Shown in pieces: positions 34,226-43,862 of a stretch of 64,000 nt of DNA; position 1 is the stretch's first letter, and the number at the start of each line of letters is the position of its first letter. The position numbers and the translations under genes were made by a program. The stretch comes from an uncultured Blautia sp. (lineage in GTDB: Bacteria > Bacillota > Clostridia > Lachnospirales > Lachnospiraceae), in assembly GCA_934364795.1 (NCBI GenBank), contig CAKRMK010000011.1:1-64000 (forward strand). The letters are read 5' to 3'. The notes under the pieces are model-generated. The model was given only the letters and a program-made list of their open reading frames with translations. It did not search any database and was not told the DNA's origin.

Positions 34226-36148
34226 TCAAATCGTGGTTTCTGCGTTGTCAGGCGTGTGCTGCACATGATTGGCATGTCCATACTGTTCCATATACACCAG
34301 TAAAACAGAAATATCTGCCGGGGAAACGCCGGAGATTCTGGATGCCTGTCCAATTGATACCGGGCGGTATAATTCCAGTTTCTGCCGTGCCTCAATACGA
34401 AGGCTTTTTACTTTTTCATAGTCCAAATCTTCCGGAATTTTCTTTGCTTCCAGCTTCTTAAACTGTTCTACCTGCTTCATCTGACGGCGAATATATCCGT
34501 CATATTTGATATTTATATTTACCTGCTCCTGCACATCCCATGGAAGCTCAGGGCGGTTTTTGTCGATTGAATCTACGTCCTCATAGGAAAGTTCCGGGCG
34601 GCGGATCAGCTCTGCAAGGCTGATTCCGGATTTCAAAGGTGTACTTCCCTTGCTTTCCAGAAGAGACTGTACTGCCTCTGTCATGCCCACATTTGTGTTC
34701 TCCACACGCTGGATTTCTTCTTTGATCAGACGCTCTTTTTCCACTACTTTTGCATAAGTTTCATCGTCTACAAGACCTACCTGCCAGCCTTTTTTACGCA
34801 GTCTTAAATCTGCATTATCCTGACGCAAAAGCAGGCGGTATTCTGCACGGCTTGTCATCATTCTGTAGGGTTCATGGTTTTCTTTTGTTACCAGATCATC
34901 AATCAAAACACCGATATAAGCTTCAGAACGATCCAGAATCAGCTGCTCTTTTCCCAGCACTTCCATTGCTGCGTTGATACCTGCAACAAGCCCCTGGGCT
35001 GCTGCCTCTTCGTATCCTGAACTTCCATTGAACTGGCCGCCACTGAAAAGGCCTTTGATCTTCTTAAATTCCAGAGTTGGGTAAAGCTGTCTCGGGTTAA
35101 TACAGTCGTACTCAATGGCGTACGCATTTTTTACAATTTTGGCATGCTCCAGACCTGGTACACTGTGATACATAGCCTCCTGAACATCTTCCGGCAGGGA
35201 GCTTGACATACCACCGATATACATCTCATTTGTATACAGGCCTTCCGGTTCAATAAATACCTGATGTCTTTTTTTATCTGCAAAACGGACTACTTTATCC
35301 TCAATGGACGGACAGTAACGTGGGCCGGTTCCTTCTATCATTCCGGAATACAATGGAGAACGATCCAGGTTCTCTCGGATAATCTCATGAGTCGTCTCAT
35401 TTGTGTAGGTAAGCCAGCAGGATTTCTGCTCTATCTGCACATCCTCCGGATTCGTAGAAAAGGAAAATGGCACTACTCTTTCATCACCAAACTGCTCTTC
35501 CATCTTACTGTAATCAATGGTATTTCCTGCAATTCTGGCCGGTGTTCCTGTCTTAAAACGGAACATTTCAATGCCAAGCTCCTTCAGGGAATCTGTAAGA
35601 TAATTAGCTGCCTGAAGTCCGTTTGGACCTGTATAATTGCTTACATCACCATAAATACATCTTGCCTTTAAGTAGGTTCCTGTACACAAAACAACAGCCT
35701 TACAATGGTAAATTGCCCCTGAATAAGTCTTTACTCCTGTGATTTTTCCATCCTCAACAAGAAGCTTTGTTACCTCTCCCTGACGAATGGTAAGGTTCTC
35801 CTGATTCTCCAGCGTTTTTCTCATTTCATTGCTGTATGCCTGTTTGTCTGCCTGTGCACGAAGAGAGTGGACAGCCGGACCTTTGGAACAGTTCAGCATC
35901 TTTGACTGGATAAAAGTCTTGTCAATATTTTTACCCATTTCTCCACCCAACGCGTCCAGTTCACGTACCAGATGTCCCTTGGAGCTTCCTCCTACATTTG
36001 GGTTACAGGGCATAAGTGCAATACTCTCTGCACTTACGGTAAACATAATGGTATTCAGTCCCAGTCTGGCTCCGGCAAGGGCTGCCTCGCAGCCTGCATG
36101 ACCGGCTCCAACCACTACAATGTCATAATTTTCTTCTAATGTTTTCAT
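34226..36148 (-). CDS. mnmG: tRNA uridine-34 5-carboxymethylaminomethyl modification enzyme MnmG
   Basis: 640-residue FAD enzyme that works with MnmE to make the cmnm5 side chain at the tRNA wobble uridine. N-terminal FAD motif [20 protein letters not shown], then [28 protein letters not shown] block, the [17 protein letters not shown] signature and the C-terminal [17 protein letters not shown] helix region. I choose the ATG at 36148, which has GAGGAG 7 nt upstream. The upstream in-frame ATG at 36163 overlaps the ribosome-binding site. It is 25 nt after mnmE. Confidence 0.96.
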   Translation of the reverse strand: MKTLEENYDIVVVGAGHAGCEAALAGARLGLNTIMFTVSAESIALMPCNPNVGGSSKGHLVRELDALGGEMGKNIDKTFIQSKMLNCSKGPAVHSLRAQADKQAYSNEMRKTLENQENLTIRQGEVTKLLVEDGKITGVKTYSGAIYHCKAVVLCTGTYLKARCIYGDVSNYTGPNGLQAANYLTDSLKELGIEMFRFKTGTPARIAGNTIDYSKMEEQFGDERVVPFSFSTNPEDVQIEQKSCWLTYTNETTHEIIRENLDRSPLYSGMIEGTGPRYCPSIEDKVVRFADKKRHQVFIEPEGLYTNEMYIGGMSSSLPEDVQEAMYHSVPGLEHAKIVKNAYAIEYDCINPRQLYPTLEFKKIKGLFSGGQFNGSSGYEEAAAQGLVAGINAAMEVLGKEQLILDRSEAYIGVLIDDLVTKENHEPYRMMTSRAEYRLLLRQDNADLRLRKKGWQVGLVDDETYAKVVEKERLIKEEIQRVENTNVGMTEAVQSLLESKGSTPLKSGISLAELIRRPELSYEDVDSIDKNRPELPWDVQEQVNINIKYDGYIRRQMKQVEQFKKLEAKKIPEDLDYEKVKSLRIEARQKLELYRPVSIGQASRISGVSPADISVLLVYMEQYGHANHVQHTPDNAETTI

Positions 36149-36173
36149 GAAACTTCTCCTCATTTAATCTGAA

Positions 36174-37547
36174 TCACTTTCCCATACAAAACTTACTGAA
36201 GATCTCATTAACCAGATCTTCCCCGACCTCTTCTCCTGTAATCTTTCCAAGACTTCCATATGCAGCCATCAGGTCAATGGAAAAGAAATCTTCCGGCATT
36301 TGATCTTCTATGCTTCTTTTTACCATGAAAAGGCTTTCTGCTGCCTCTTCCAGTGCTTCTTTGTGGCGGGCATTTGTAATATAAACCTCATCGTTAAAGG
36401 ATATTTTTCCGCTGAAAAACATGCTCCTGATAGTGTCTGCAAGCTGTGTAATACCTGTTTCCTCTTTCGCAGAGATGGGGATTACAGGATGTGAAAGTTT
36501 TCCTTCCAGTTCCTCTATACTTACCGCCGGAGCAAGGTCCGTTTTATTGTACAGTACAATTGCTTTTCTGCCTTTCAGCATCTCTATGATTTCTTCGTCA
36601 TTTTCATCAAGGACTGTAGAACTGTCCACCACGTAAAGGATCAGATCTGCTCCTTTTGCCACTTCCCTGGCACGGGTTACACCAATTTTTTCCACCACAT
36701 CCTGGGTTTCACGGATTCCTGCTGTATCCACGATCTTCAGGGTAATTCCATGAAGTGTAATGTATTCTTCCAGAATATCTCTGGTAGTACCCTCAATATC
36801 CGTTACAATAGCTTTATTTTCCCCTACCAGAAGGTTTAAAAGGGAAGACTTACCTGCGTTTGGCTTGCCTACAATAACGGTTTCTATCCCCTCACGGATG
36901 ATCTTGCCATCAGCCGAAGTTTTCAACAGTTCATCAATGGATTCCTGCTCTTTTTCCACAATTCCAAGTAACTTCTGTGGATATCCATCCAGACTGATGT
37001 GCTCCGGATCATCCAGGGCAGATTCAATAAATGCAATCTCATAGATCAGGTCACTGCGGATTTCTTTAATTGTTTTCTGCACGGAGCCTTTTAACTGGCT
37101 CATGGAACTTTTCAGGGCATATTCATTTTTCGCCTGAATCACGTCCATAACCGCCTCTGCCTGGGAAAGATCCAAGCGGCCATTGAGAAACGCTCTCTTG
37201 GTAAATTCTCCCGGGCCTGCAATTTTGGCACCGTTTTTCAGAACGGTTTCCAGAACCCGGTTCATGGCATACACACCGCCGTGGCAGTCAATTTCTACGG
37301 TATCTTCTCCTGTGAATGTTTTGGGCGCCCGCATAACCATCACCAGGACTTCATCCACAGTTTCTTCCCCATCATAAATATAACCATAATGAATGGTATG
37401 TGTAGGTACTTCTTTAATTTTCTTTTTACCACCTTTGGAGCGGTAGATCCGTGATATAATGTCCATGGCTTCCGGCCCGCTGATCCTTATGATCCCGATT
37501 CCCGAAGCACTCACAGCAGTAGATATCGCTGCTATTGTCGTATTCAT
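36174..37547 (-). CDS. mnmE: tRNA modification GTPase MnmE
   Basis: 457 residues. N-terminal folate-binding domain (TIAAISTAVSASGIGIIRISG), helical domain, and an inserted G domain with GKPNAGKSSLLNLL (G1), EGTTRD (G2/switch), DTAGIRET (G3) and NKTDL (G4). The C-terminal FCMGK carries the Cys of the conserved CxGK motif. It is the partner of MnmG directly downstream. Start with GGAGG 8 nt upstream. This is the usual origin-proximal arrangement in Firmicutes. Confidence 0.97.
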   Translation of the reverse strand: MNTTIAAISTAVSASGIGIIRISGPEAMDIISRIYRSKGGKKKIKEVPTHTIHYGYIYDGEETVDEVLVMVMRAPKTFTGEDTVEIDCHGGVYAMNRVLETVLKNGAKIAGPGEFTKRAFLNGRLDLSQAEAVMDVIQAKNEYALKSSMSQLKGSVQKTIKEIRSDLIYEIAFIESALDDPEHISLDGYPQKLLGIVEKEQESIDELLKTSADGKIIREGIETVIVGKPNAGKSSLLNLLVGENKAIVTDIEGTTRDILEEYITLHGITLKIVDTAGIRETQDVVEKIGVTRAREVAKGADLILYVVDSSTVLDENDEEIIEMLKGRKAIVLYNKTDLAPAVSIEELEGKLSHPVIPISAKEETGITQLADTIRSMFFSGKISFNDEVYITNARHKEALEEAAESLFMVKRSIEDQMPEDFFSIDLMAAYGSLGKITGEEVGEDLVNEIFSKFCMGK

Positions 37548-37571
37548 GTAAATTCCTCCATATCGTTAATC

Positions 37572-37655
37572 CAATGATACCAGTGTCAAAAGGTCAAAAA
37601 GCCGTTCGGGCTTGCACGATAAGGCGTTTGAACTTGGGACCCTGATATCATCATT
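37572..37655. repeat. Dispersed repeat family D, full copy
   Basis: ATGATACCAGTGTCAAAAGG at the left and GACCCTGATATCAT at the right form inverted ends around an internal GCCGTTCGGGC hairpin. It lies in the mnmE leader. A TATAAT on the minus strand at 37656-37661, directly outside the element, is a possible mnmE promoter. Confidence 0.6.
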
Positions 37656-37662
37656 ATTATAC

Positions 37663-37740
37663 AAAAAAAATTATCCCAGGAAAAGACATCAAAACAAAGC
37701 ATTTCGCTTTTGTTCTTCCATCTTTCACCTGGAATAACTT
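37663..37740 (-). terminator. Terminator after jag
   Basis: On the minus strand GTTATTCCAGG pairs with CCTGGGATAA over a long apical part that contains its own ACAAAAGC/GCTTTGT stem. Eight T follow. It separates the rpmH-jag block from mnmE. Confidence 0.75.
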
Positions 37741-37747
37741 TTTTATC

Positions 37748-38728
37748 TTACCATCTCTTTAATTTTACTACAACGTGGCGATATGGCTCTTCACCTTCGC
37801 TGACAGTTTCCACATACTTGTTGCCCTGAAGTGCAGAGTGGATAATTCTTCTCTCATACGGATTCATCGGCTCAAGTACAACTGGTTTTCTTGTCTTTTT
37901 CACTTTGAAAGCAATTCCTCTTGCGAGATTTTCCAGAGTCTCTTTACGACGTCTGCGGTAATCCTCTGTATCAAGTTTTACCCTGATATAATTGGATTTG
38001 CCTTTGTTTACTACAAGGCTTGTAAGGTACTGAAGAGAATCAAGGGTCTGTCCTCTCTTACCGATGAGGATTCCCATATCTTCTCCTTCAAATGCAACCT
38101 CAAGACAACCGTCATTTGTGTTGTATTTGGAAGTAATTTCTACCTCGCCAAGATTCATGGATGCAAACACATCACGAAGGAAAACGATTGCTCTGTCCTC
38201 AACGTCTTTGATCTCTGCCGGATCAGTGATGATCTCAACAGGTTTGGACTGCTTTGGCTTTTCTTCTCTTGGCTCTTTTGGCATTTTTTCTTTTGCCGGT
38301 TTTTCTTTCACCGGACGCTCTTTAAAAGATTTCTCTTTTACAGGACGCTGTTTTTCTTTGAATTCTTTTTCCTTAGGACTCTTTGGCTCTTTTGCTTCCT
38401 TTACAGGAGCTTTTTCCTTAACAGGCTCGCTTTTTGCAGCTGGTCTTTCAGGCTTTGCAAAAGATCTGGCAGGTTTTCTGCTCTGCTCTTCTTTGATCGC
38501 ATCTACCTTAACAGTATCTACGATTTCCTTTAATTCGTCCTCTTCAGAAACAATATTGATCTTGCGTGCTTTGATGATTGCCGGTTTGCTTCCGATACCA
38601 AAAAATCCGGAACTACCTTCAGAAACCACTTCAATATCCAGCTGATCACTGGAGACACCTAATTCGATGCACGCCTTGGTGATTGCTTCATTTTTCGTTT
38701 TTGCTGAAAACTGGATAAACTCCTCCAT
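37748..38728 (-). CDS. jag: Jag/KhpB RNA-binding protein
   Basis: 326 residues. N-terminal Jag_N domain (IQFSAKTKNEAITKACIELGVS ... GSSGFFGIGSKPAIIKARK), then a long Lys/Pro/Glu linker with repeated PVKEK/PAKEK segments (about 85-165). A KH domain follows with GILIGKRGQTLDSLQYLTSLVVN, then a C-terminal R3H domain (RRRRKETLENLARGIA ... PMNPYERRIIHSALQ). In the known family it binds RNA, often with KhpA, and affects cell shape and division. The position just downstream of yidC is conserved. Confidence 0.95.
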   Translation of the reverse strand: MEEFIQFSAKTKNEAITKACIELGVSSDQLDIEVVSEGSSGFFGIGSKPAIIKARKINIVSEEDELKEIVDTVKVDAIKEEQSRKPARSFAKPERPAAKSEPVKEKAPVKEAKEPKSPKEKEFKEKQRPVKEKSFKERPVKEKPAKEKMPKEPREEKPKQSKPVEIITDPAEIKDVEDRAIVFLRDVFASMNLGEVEITSKYNTNDGCLEVAFEGEDMGILIGKRGQTLDSLQYLTSLVVNKGKSNYIRVKLDTEDYRRRRKETLENLARGIAFKVKKTRKPVVLEPMNPYERRIIHSALQGNKYVETVSEGEEPYRHVVVKLKRW

Positions 38729-38756
38729 CTATGAAACCCTCCGTTCCCGACAACAA

Positions 38757-40046
38757 TTACTTCTTCTTGTTTCTCTCGTCAAAATCCCTGACCATATTTG
38801 CTTTTGCTGTAATACTTCCAGGTTTTGCATCCTTTGCTTTCTGGTAGGATTCCTCTACTTTTCTGTTTCTTTCAGCAGCATCTGTGTTGCTGGAACCTTT
38901 ATCAATCTTGGTATTGATATTCTTGGTAGACTGATTTGCCTGATTGGTGATCTTCTGTGGCGGAAGTCCCTCTTTTGCACGCTGCTTCTCGATCTTTTTC
39001 ATGTTTTCATTTACCAGATCGTTGATGTCCATCTTGTCCAGCTGACGGTTGATCATCAGCTGCTGGACACTTCTTACAACAGCACTTGCGATCCAGTAAA
39101 TACCAAGACCTACCGGGAATGTGAAACAGAATACAGCTGACATAAGAGGCATAACTGTATTCATCGTCTTCATGGAAGCCTGCATAGTATCATTTCCATC
39201 ACCGGAAGCTGCAGCCTGCGGCATCAGTTTGTAGCTCATTACCTGAGTAAGCCATGCAAGTATCGGAATCAGAATTGCAGCGATTGCCAGAGCAATGGAT
39301 GCCCCCTGAAAAGCAGCCTTGATATAATTCAGAGGCTGATCTGCAATGTTCAGGCCAAAGAAGTTCTGCATTTTGGAGATTTCAGCAGATGTGGTATTGA
39401 TGGTATCTGCAAATCCCTTAAACTGATCCATAGATGCAAGGTCTTTCCACTGGGACGGGGACAATGCGTAAAGGAAATCAATTACAGAATTGCTGGTAGC
39501 TTTTCCATTATCTAATGCAAGCTGTACACGGGTCATCTTATTATCTGTGATAAAGTTCTGGATCAGATCTGTATATCCGCTTACGCTTGTGATCTGGTCA
39601 ACAAGACCTGTAAATACATTCTTTACACTTCCAACATAGCCGGGAATCTTGTAAATAACCTGCCATAATGCCATCAGGACAGGAAACTGAATCAATAGCT
39701 GTACACAGCTTCCGGTAGGTGAAACGCCGTATTTCTGGTACACAAGCTGAGTCTCTTCCTGCATCTTCTGCACGGAAGCCTGGTCTTTTTTGTCCTTGTA
39801 CTTCTTCTGGATCTTCTGAAGTTCCGGCTGCATAACACTGCTCAGCTTGGAAAACTTCTGCTGCTTGATCTGCAGCGGTGTCATAAGAGCATAGATGATA
39901 ATACTGAAGATAATAATGCAAAGACCCAGGTTCTGAATTCCTACTAAATCCAGGACTCTGTAGATTCCATCCATGATCCAGCCCATAACAGAAGCCAGCT
40001 GGCCAATGATCGGCGCACTGCTCTTCGTTAATAAAATCATATCCAA
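38757..40046 (-). CDS. yidC: Membrane protein insertase YidC/OxaA1 type
   Basis: 429 residues, Gram-positive type without the large periplasmic domain. About five membrane segments; the conserved core is LGLCIIIFSIIIYALMTPL followed by QQKFSKLSSVMQPELQKIQKKYKDK and QLLIQFPVLMALWQVI. The C-terminal tail is basic and Asn/Gln-rich (ITNQANQSTKNINTKIDKGSS). The start is TTG at 40046, which gives an 8-nt spacing to AGGAGG; the ATG two codons later is too far. It inserts and folds membrane proteins with or without SecYEG. It is followed by jag. Confidence 0.94.
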   Translation of the reverse strand: MDMILLTKSSAPIIGQLASVMGWIMDGIYRVLDLVGIQNLGLCIIIFSIIIYALMTPLQIKQQKFSKLSSVMQPELQKIQKKYKDKKDQASVQKMQEETQLVYQKYGVSPTGSCVQLLIQFPVLMALWQVIYKIPGYVGSVKNVFTGLVDQITSVSGYTDLIQNFITDNKMTRVQLALDNGKATSNSVIDFLYALSPSQWKDLASMDQFKGFADTINTTSAEISKMQNFFGLNIADQPLNYIKAAFQGASIALAIAAILIPILAWLTQVMSYKLMPQAAASGDGNDTMQASMKTMNTVMPLMSAVFCFTFPVGLGIYWIASAVVRSVQQLMINRQLDKMDINDLVNENMKKIEKQRAKEGLPPQKITNQANQSTKNINTKIDKGSSNTDAAERNRKVEESYQKAKDAKPGSITAKANMVRDFDERNKKK

Positions 40047-40391
40047 GTTTGTTTCCTCCTAGGCTTTTTCGGTGTTACTATTCAATTGTCAAATTACAAA
40101 AATTATAGATTTGTAAAAAATCCTGTTATCAGGTTACGGTTACTGCTGCATGTTTTACGCAAAATTTTGTGCAGAAGTAACTTACGGACAAGTACAACGA
40201 TACACTTTTTTGTTATTCATTGTGTCGTTTATTGTACTTTTCTTTGTTTTTCGTTGCTATAGTACATTTTATTGTCCTTTAACTCGTACTCTTGTGTGTT
40301 TTTGTTGTAAAAGAACGTTTTATTGTACTATATTTCGCATTTATGATGTTTTTCTGTCTTCTATTTTCCTTTTTCTTTATAAAAAGACGTA
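40047..40391. other. T-rich gap between yidC and yidD
   Basis: About 345 bp with many TTTATTGTACTTT-like motifs and GTAC steps. These resemble the T-rich motifs at 6866-6896 and 18452-18480. I see no gene, and no good terminator or promoter. Confidence 0.5.
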
Positions 40392-40616
40392 TTATGGTAC
40401 AGGGTCATATCCTCCATGAGAAAAAGGATTGCAGCGTAAAATTCTCCACACTGCAAGAAGCCCGCCTTTCAGCGCACCATATTTTTCGATTGCTTCCAAG
40501 CCATATTGAGAACATGTGGGAATATAAGGACATTTTGTTCTCTTCATCGGCGATATATATTTCTGATAGAGTCGAATCAACCATATCATGATATTTTTCG
40601 GTTTTAATCTGTTCAT
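40392..40616 (-). CDS. yidD: Membrane protein insertion efficiency factor YidD
   Basis: 74 residues, with [12 protein letters not shown] at the N-terminus, then the conserved [23 protein letters not shown] and [17 protein letters not shown]. It is a small membrane-associated protein encoded next to rnpA and yidC in most bacteria. It is separated from yidC by an unusually long T-rich gap, whereas these genes are normally tightly packed. Confidence 0.95.
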   Translation of the reverse strand: MNRLKPKNIMIWLIRLYQKYISPMKRTKCPYIPTCSQYGLEAIEKYGALKGGLLAVWRILRCNPFSHGGYDPVP

Positions 40617-40661
40617 GATAATCTCTCCTGCGAAGTCCAGGCACTAAAATAAATGCTTCAC

Positions 40662-41057
40662 TTAAGATTCGCTGTATGATTCTTCTTCATGAGTATCCTC
40701 CGGATGATCTTCCACCTCACGGCGAACCTTCATCCGTCCTGCAAGATGCATTAATGCACTTTCTATCTCCTGATAGGATCTGCCCCTGGCAGCAGGTCTT
40801 GCGACTACTACAATGTCAATGCCCTGGCGAAATGCCTCTTCATTCAGGCGGTAACTCTCTCTGACCAGTCTGGTGACTCTGTGGCGTACCACACTATTCC
40901 CTACTTTTTTACTTACTGATATTCCCAGACGATTCTCCATGTGCCGTTCCCTGTTCTCCAGCACGTACATCACCAGATACCGATTTGCCTGCGATGTTCC
41001 TTTTCGGTATACCTTCTGAAACTCATTATTCTTCTTTAAGGAGTCTGAATATTGCAT
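40662..41057 (-). CDS. rnpA: Ribonuclease P protein component
   Basis: 131 residues. Core motifs: SLKKNNEFQKVYRKGTSQANRYLVMYVL, RLGISVSKKVGNSVVRHRVTRLVRESYR (the RNR signature region) and DIVVVARPAARGRSYQEIESAL. It assists the RNase P RNA in 5' maturation of tRNA. The C-terminal ~20 residues are acidic (EDHPEDTHEEES), longer than the minimal family. It is downstream of rpmH across a short hairpin. Confidence 0.96.
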   Translation of the reverse strand: MQYSDSLKKNNEFQKVYRKGTSQANRYLVMYVLENRERHMENRLGISVSKKVGNSVVRHRVTRLVRESYRLNEEAFRQGIDIVVVARPAARGRSYQEIESALMHLAGRMKVRREVEDHPEDTHEEESYSES

Positions 41058-41088
41058 CTGATTCTCCTTTTATTAATTTTTTATAGAA

Positions 41089-41117
41089 GAAAAGACCACA
41101 TTAACTGCGGTCTTTCT
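41089..41117 (-). terminator. Hairpin between rpmH and rnpA (weak terminator or attenuator)
   Basis: AAAGACCGCA / TGTGGTCTTT on the minus strand with a 5-nt loop, followed by TCTTCT rather than a pure T-tract. It probably lowers rnpA relative to the ribosomal protein. Confidence 0.6.
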
Positions 41118-41125
41118 TATCAGTC

Positions 41126-41260
41126 TTAAGCGGATAAACGCTTTCTTCCTTTTAATCTTCTGGCAGCTAATACTTTACGTCCGCCTTTTGTGCTCATACG
41201 AGCTCTGAAGCCATGGACTTTCGCTCTTGATCTTTTTTTCGGCTGAAATGTCATTTTCAT
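41126..41260 (-). CDS. rpmH: 50S ribosomal protein L34
   Basis: 44 residues, too short for a default ORF scan. Read on the minus strand: [20 protein letters not shown] followed by [20 protein letters not shown] and a final RLSA. This is the complete L34 family sequence, with the KVHGFRARM block. Ribosome-binding site GGAGG is 10 nt upstream, and a near-consensus promoter is at 41326-41354. It is the first gene of the leftward rpmH-rnpA-yidD-yidC-jag block and borders the origin. Confidence 0.98.
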   Translation of the reverse strand: MKMTFQPKKRSRAKVHGFRARMSTKGGRKVLAARRLKGRKRLSA

Positions 41261-41325
41261 AGGTAAAGCACCTCCTTTATCTATATGGAATTTAAAATTA
41301 TTAACCTAATCAGAACATCATTTCA

Positions 41326-41354
41326 ATTATATTCATAAATGCCTTTTTCGTCAA
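41326..41354 (-). promoter_or_regulatory. Promoter of rpmH
   Basis: On the minus strand TTGACG (41354-41349), 17-bp spacer, TATAAT (41331-41326). Confidence 0.85.
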
Positions 41355-41417
41355 GCAAAAATTCTTGCAAAACCATCTTTTTTTATCACTTTTTTTTATC
41401 CACTTAGTTTTCCACAC

Positions 41418-42066
41418 TGTGTATAACTTGTCTTTTTTAAGAGGTTTACGTAACATTATCCACATTTTGTGGATAACTTGTGGATAACCCGTGGATTATC
41501 TGCAAAACTATCCACTTTTGACAGTTGATTCTTAAGCACAATTGCCAAAAAACTGCATTTTTCGAGAGGATTCGACAGTGGATAGAGTTATGCACATATT
41601 TTTCCATTATTGACACCCATAATCCAATGTTATGGTAACCACAAAAGTTATCAACTTTGTTATCCACATTTATCCACACACAAAATGTTGATAACTTTTA
41701 TGTTTATTCACAAGATATCCCCATACTTTATACTGGGAATTTTTTCTTATCCACCGCATATTTTTTATAATTGTGGATGATTTGTGGACTATTCTACACT
41801 TTTCCCCATGTATTTTTCTAATTTTCACGTTTTCTGCTACATTTTCTTACTTAATTCTATCTTATATTAATCGTACATTAACCATAATAACTGCAGCATA
41901 ACCTTTACACTTTTATTTTTAACATATTTCTCATTGCTTTTTTTCTAAAGAATTCCTTCTAAAGCATGTCCCAAAAGGCTTCCTACAAGGTGCCAATCAT
42001 ATTTTTGTGGATAACTATCCTGATTTTTTCTCAAAAACAGCTGTAAATCCATTAAAATGTGTATAA
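41418..42066. promoter_or_regulatory. oriC: oriC, DnaA-box cluster upstream of dnaA
   Basis: Matches to TTATNCACA: 41456-41464, 41660-41668 and 41670-41678 (TTATCCACA, +); 41588-41596 (TTATGCACA, +); 41704-41712 (TTATTCACA, +); 41468-41476, 41479-41487 and 42006-42014 (minus, TGTGGATAA); 41418-41426 and 42058-42066 (minus, TGTGTATAA). Near matches are at 41747-41755 and 41772-41780. The surrounding DNA is very AT-rich. Three boxes at 41456-41487 are closely packed and probably form the core. Confidence 0.92.
41957..42005 (+). repeat. Family A left-end remnant inside oriC
   Basis: AAGCATGTCCCAAAAGGC, TTCCTACAAGGTGCC and ATTTTTGTGG follow the order of the family A left arm (GCGTGYCCCCAAAAGGC, TTCTGCAAGATG, CAATTTGTGG). 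It runs directly into the DnaA box at 42006-42014. Confidence 0.5.
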
Positions 42067-42093
42067 TTTTCCTATTTATATAAGAATTTCTCA

Positions 42094-42120
42094 TTGCGAA
42101 ATGACAGGATTTATTATAAT
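42094..42120 (+). promoter_or_regulatory. Candidate dnaA promoter
   Basis: TTGCGA, only 15 bp spacer, TATAAT at 42115-42120, about 100 bp upstream of the dnaA ATG. Spacing is short, so this is tentative. DnaA boxes at 42006 and 42058 lie just upstream and could give autoregulation. Confidence 0.4.
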
Positions 42121-42219
42121 ATATATAAGGATATTTATGTCCTTTCATGGCTTTTTTATCAGGAAATCCGATTTTTTTCCTGATATGTTGATAAATCAGA
42201 TGTGTTACGGGAGGAAAAA

Positions 42220-43584
42220 ATGAGCACAGTAATAGAAAAATGGGATGAAATCCTGGAAATTGTGAAAAAGGAGCACGATTTGTCCGATGTCCGCTTCGAC
42301 ACCTGGCTGAAACCTCTGAAGGTTTTTGATGTCAGTGGCAATGTGGTTACCATTATCGCATCTGACCAGGTACGTTTAAGCTATATTAATAAGAATTATA
42401 AACTGCCTCTGCAGGTTACTATAAGCGAAGTCACCGGAATGACTGACTGCGAAGTTAAATTTATCCTTCCAGAAGATGTTCCTGCCAAAAAATCCACTTC
42501 CGAAATCACACCTGAGCAGAACAACCGTTTTAAGGACAGATGCGAAGAAGCAAATCTGAACCCGAAATACACATTCAATACCTTTATCGTGGGCAGCAAC
42601 AACAAGCTGGCACAGGCAGCAGCTCTGGCAGTAGCGGAATCTCCGGGAAATACCTACAATCCGCTGTTTATCTATGGTGGCGCCGGACTGGGAAAGACCC
42701 ATCTGATGCATTCCATCGCCCACTTTATTATTGAAAACGATGATAACAGCAAGGTTCTCTATGTTACCAGTGAGGAATTTACCAATGAACTGATCGAAAC
42801 CATTCGTAACGGAAACAATACCGCTATGAGTAAATTCCGTGAAAAGTACCGTAACATTGATGTCCTTCTTATTGATGATATTCAGTTTATTATAGGAAAG
42901 GAATCCACACAGGAGGAATTTTTCCACACCTTTAACAGCCTGTACAGCGCAAACAAACAGATTATTATATCCTCAGATAAACCACCGAAGGATATGGAAA
43001 TTCTGGATGAACGTTTCCGTTCCAGGTTCGAATGGGGCTTAATAGTTGACATAACTCTTCCGGATTATGAGACTCGAATGGCAATCCTTCATAAGAAAGA
43101 GGAGATGGACGGCTACAATGTAAGCGAAGATGTTATCAAATACATTGCAAATAACATCAAATCCAACATCCGTGAACTGGAAGGTGCCTTTAATAAGGTA
43201 GTTGCTTACGCAAAACTGGAGAAAAAAGAGGTTACACTGGAGCTTGCCGAGCAGGCCCTCAAGGATATCATCGCACCAAATGAGAATAAACAGATTACTG
43301 CAGAATACATTATTTCCATGGTAGCGGAACATTATAATGTAAGTACTGCTGATCTTTGCGGAAATAAGAGAAGTTCCAAGATTGTTATGCCAAGACAGGT
43401 GGCAATGTACCTTTGCCGCGAAATTCTGGCCATTCCTCTTAAGAATGTGGGACAGTATCTTGGAAATCGTGACCATACAACCGTTATGCACGGTGTTGAA
43501 AAAATCGAAAAAGAGCTCCAGAACAATGAACAGTTACAGAGCACCATCGATACATTGAAGAAAAAAATTAATCCACAAACTTAA
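42220..43584 (+). CDS. dnaA: Chromosomal replication initiator DnaA
   Basis: 454 residues. Domain I is about 1-85; domain II is short; domain III (AAA+) has Walker A GGAGLGKTHLMHSI, Walker B VLLIDDIQFI and sensor regions. Domain IV ends with the DNA-binding signature NRDHTTVMHGVEKIEKEL. The start is the ATG at 42220 with GGGAGG 5 nt upstream; an earlier in-frame start at 42202 overlaps this site. DnaA boxes flank the gene on both sides. It leads the rightward dnaA-dnaN-S4-recF block. Confidence 0.98.
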   Translation: MSTVIEKWDEILEIVKKEHDLSDVRFDTWLKPLKVFDVSGNVVTIIASDQVRLSYINKNYKLPLQVTISEVTGMTDCEVKFILPEDVPAKKSTSEITPEQNNRFKDRCEEANLNPKYTFNTFIVGSNNKLAQAAALAVAESPGNTYNPLFIYGGAGLGKTHLMHSIAHFIIENDDNSKVLYVTSEEFTNELIETIRNGNNTAMSKFREKYRNIDVLLIDDIQFIIGKESTQEEFFHTFNSLYSANKQIIISSDKPPKDMEILDERFRSRFEWGLIVDITLPDYETRMAILHKKEEMDGYNVSEDVIKYIANNIKSNIRELEGAFNKVVAYAKLEKKEVTLELAEQALKDIIAPNENKQITAEYIISMVAEHYNVSTADLCGNKRSSKIVMPRQVAMYLCREILAIPLKNVGQYLGNRDHTTVMHGVEKIEKELQNNEQLQSTIDTLKKKINPQT

Positions 43585-43604
43585 CACATTTTTTCCACAT
43601 TTCA

Positions 43605-43860
43605 TGTGTATAAGATGTTGACATTATGTGTATTAATGTGAATAACTTTTTGTTCAAAAATCGCCAATGTGGTTTTACACAGGTTATTCACACCCTAAAC
43701 CAATGCTTTTACACGAAGTTATCCATATCCGAAACCCTTTTATTCACTGGGTCAAAGGGACTTATTCACATATTCACACCCCCTACGGCGGATACTGCGG
43801 ATTTCTTCTTAAATATATTTTATGAAAAAACCATTTTCACCAGAAAGGAAGTTATACACA
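43605..43860. promoter_or_regulatory. oriC, DnaA-box cluster between dnaA and dnaN
   Basis: TTATNCACA matches at 43605-43613 (minus), 43637-43645 (minus), 43684-43692, 43762-43770 and 43852-43860 (plus). The last one lies 2 bp before the dnaN start codon. The clusters on both sides of dnaA give a bipartite origin, as in B. subtilis. Confidence 0.88.
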
Positions 43861-43862
43861 TT

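Noticed and set aside
43626..43862. N-terminal extension of dnaN
   Set aside because: It runs through several DnaA boxes, and the family begins at MKIICSKSN.
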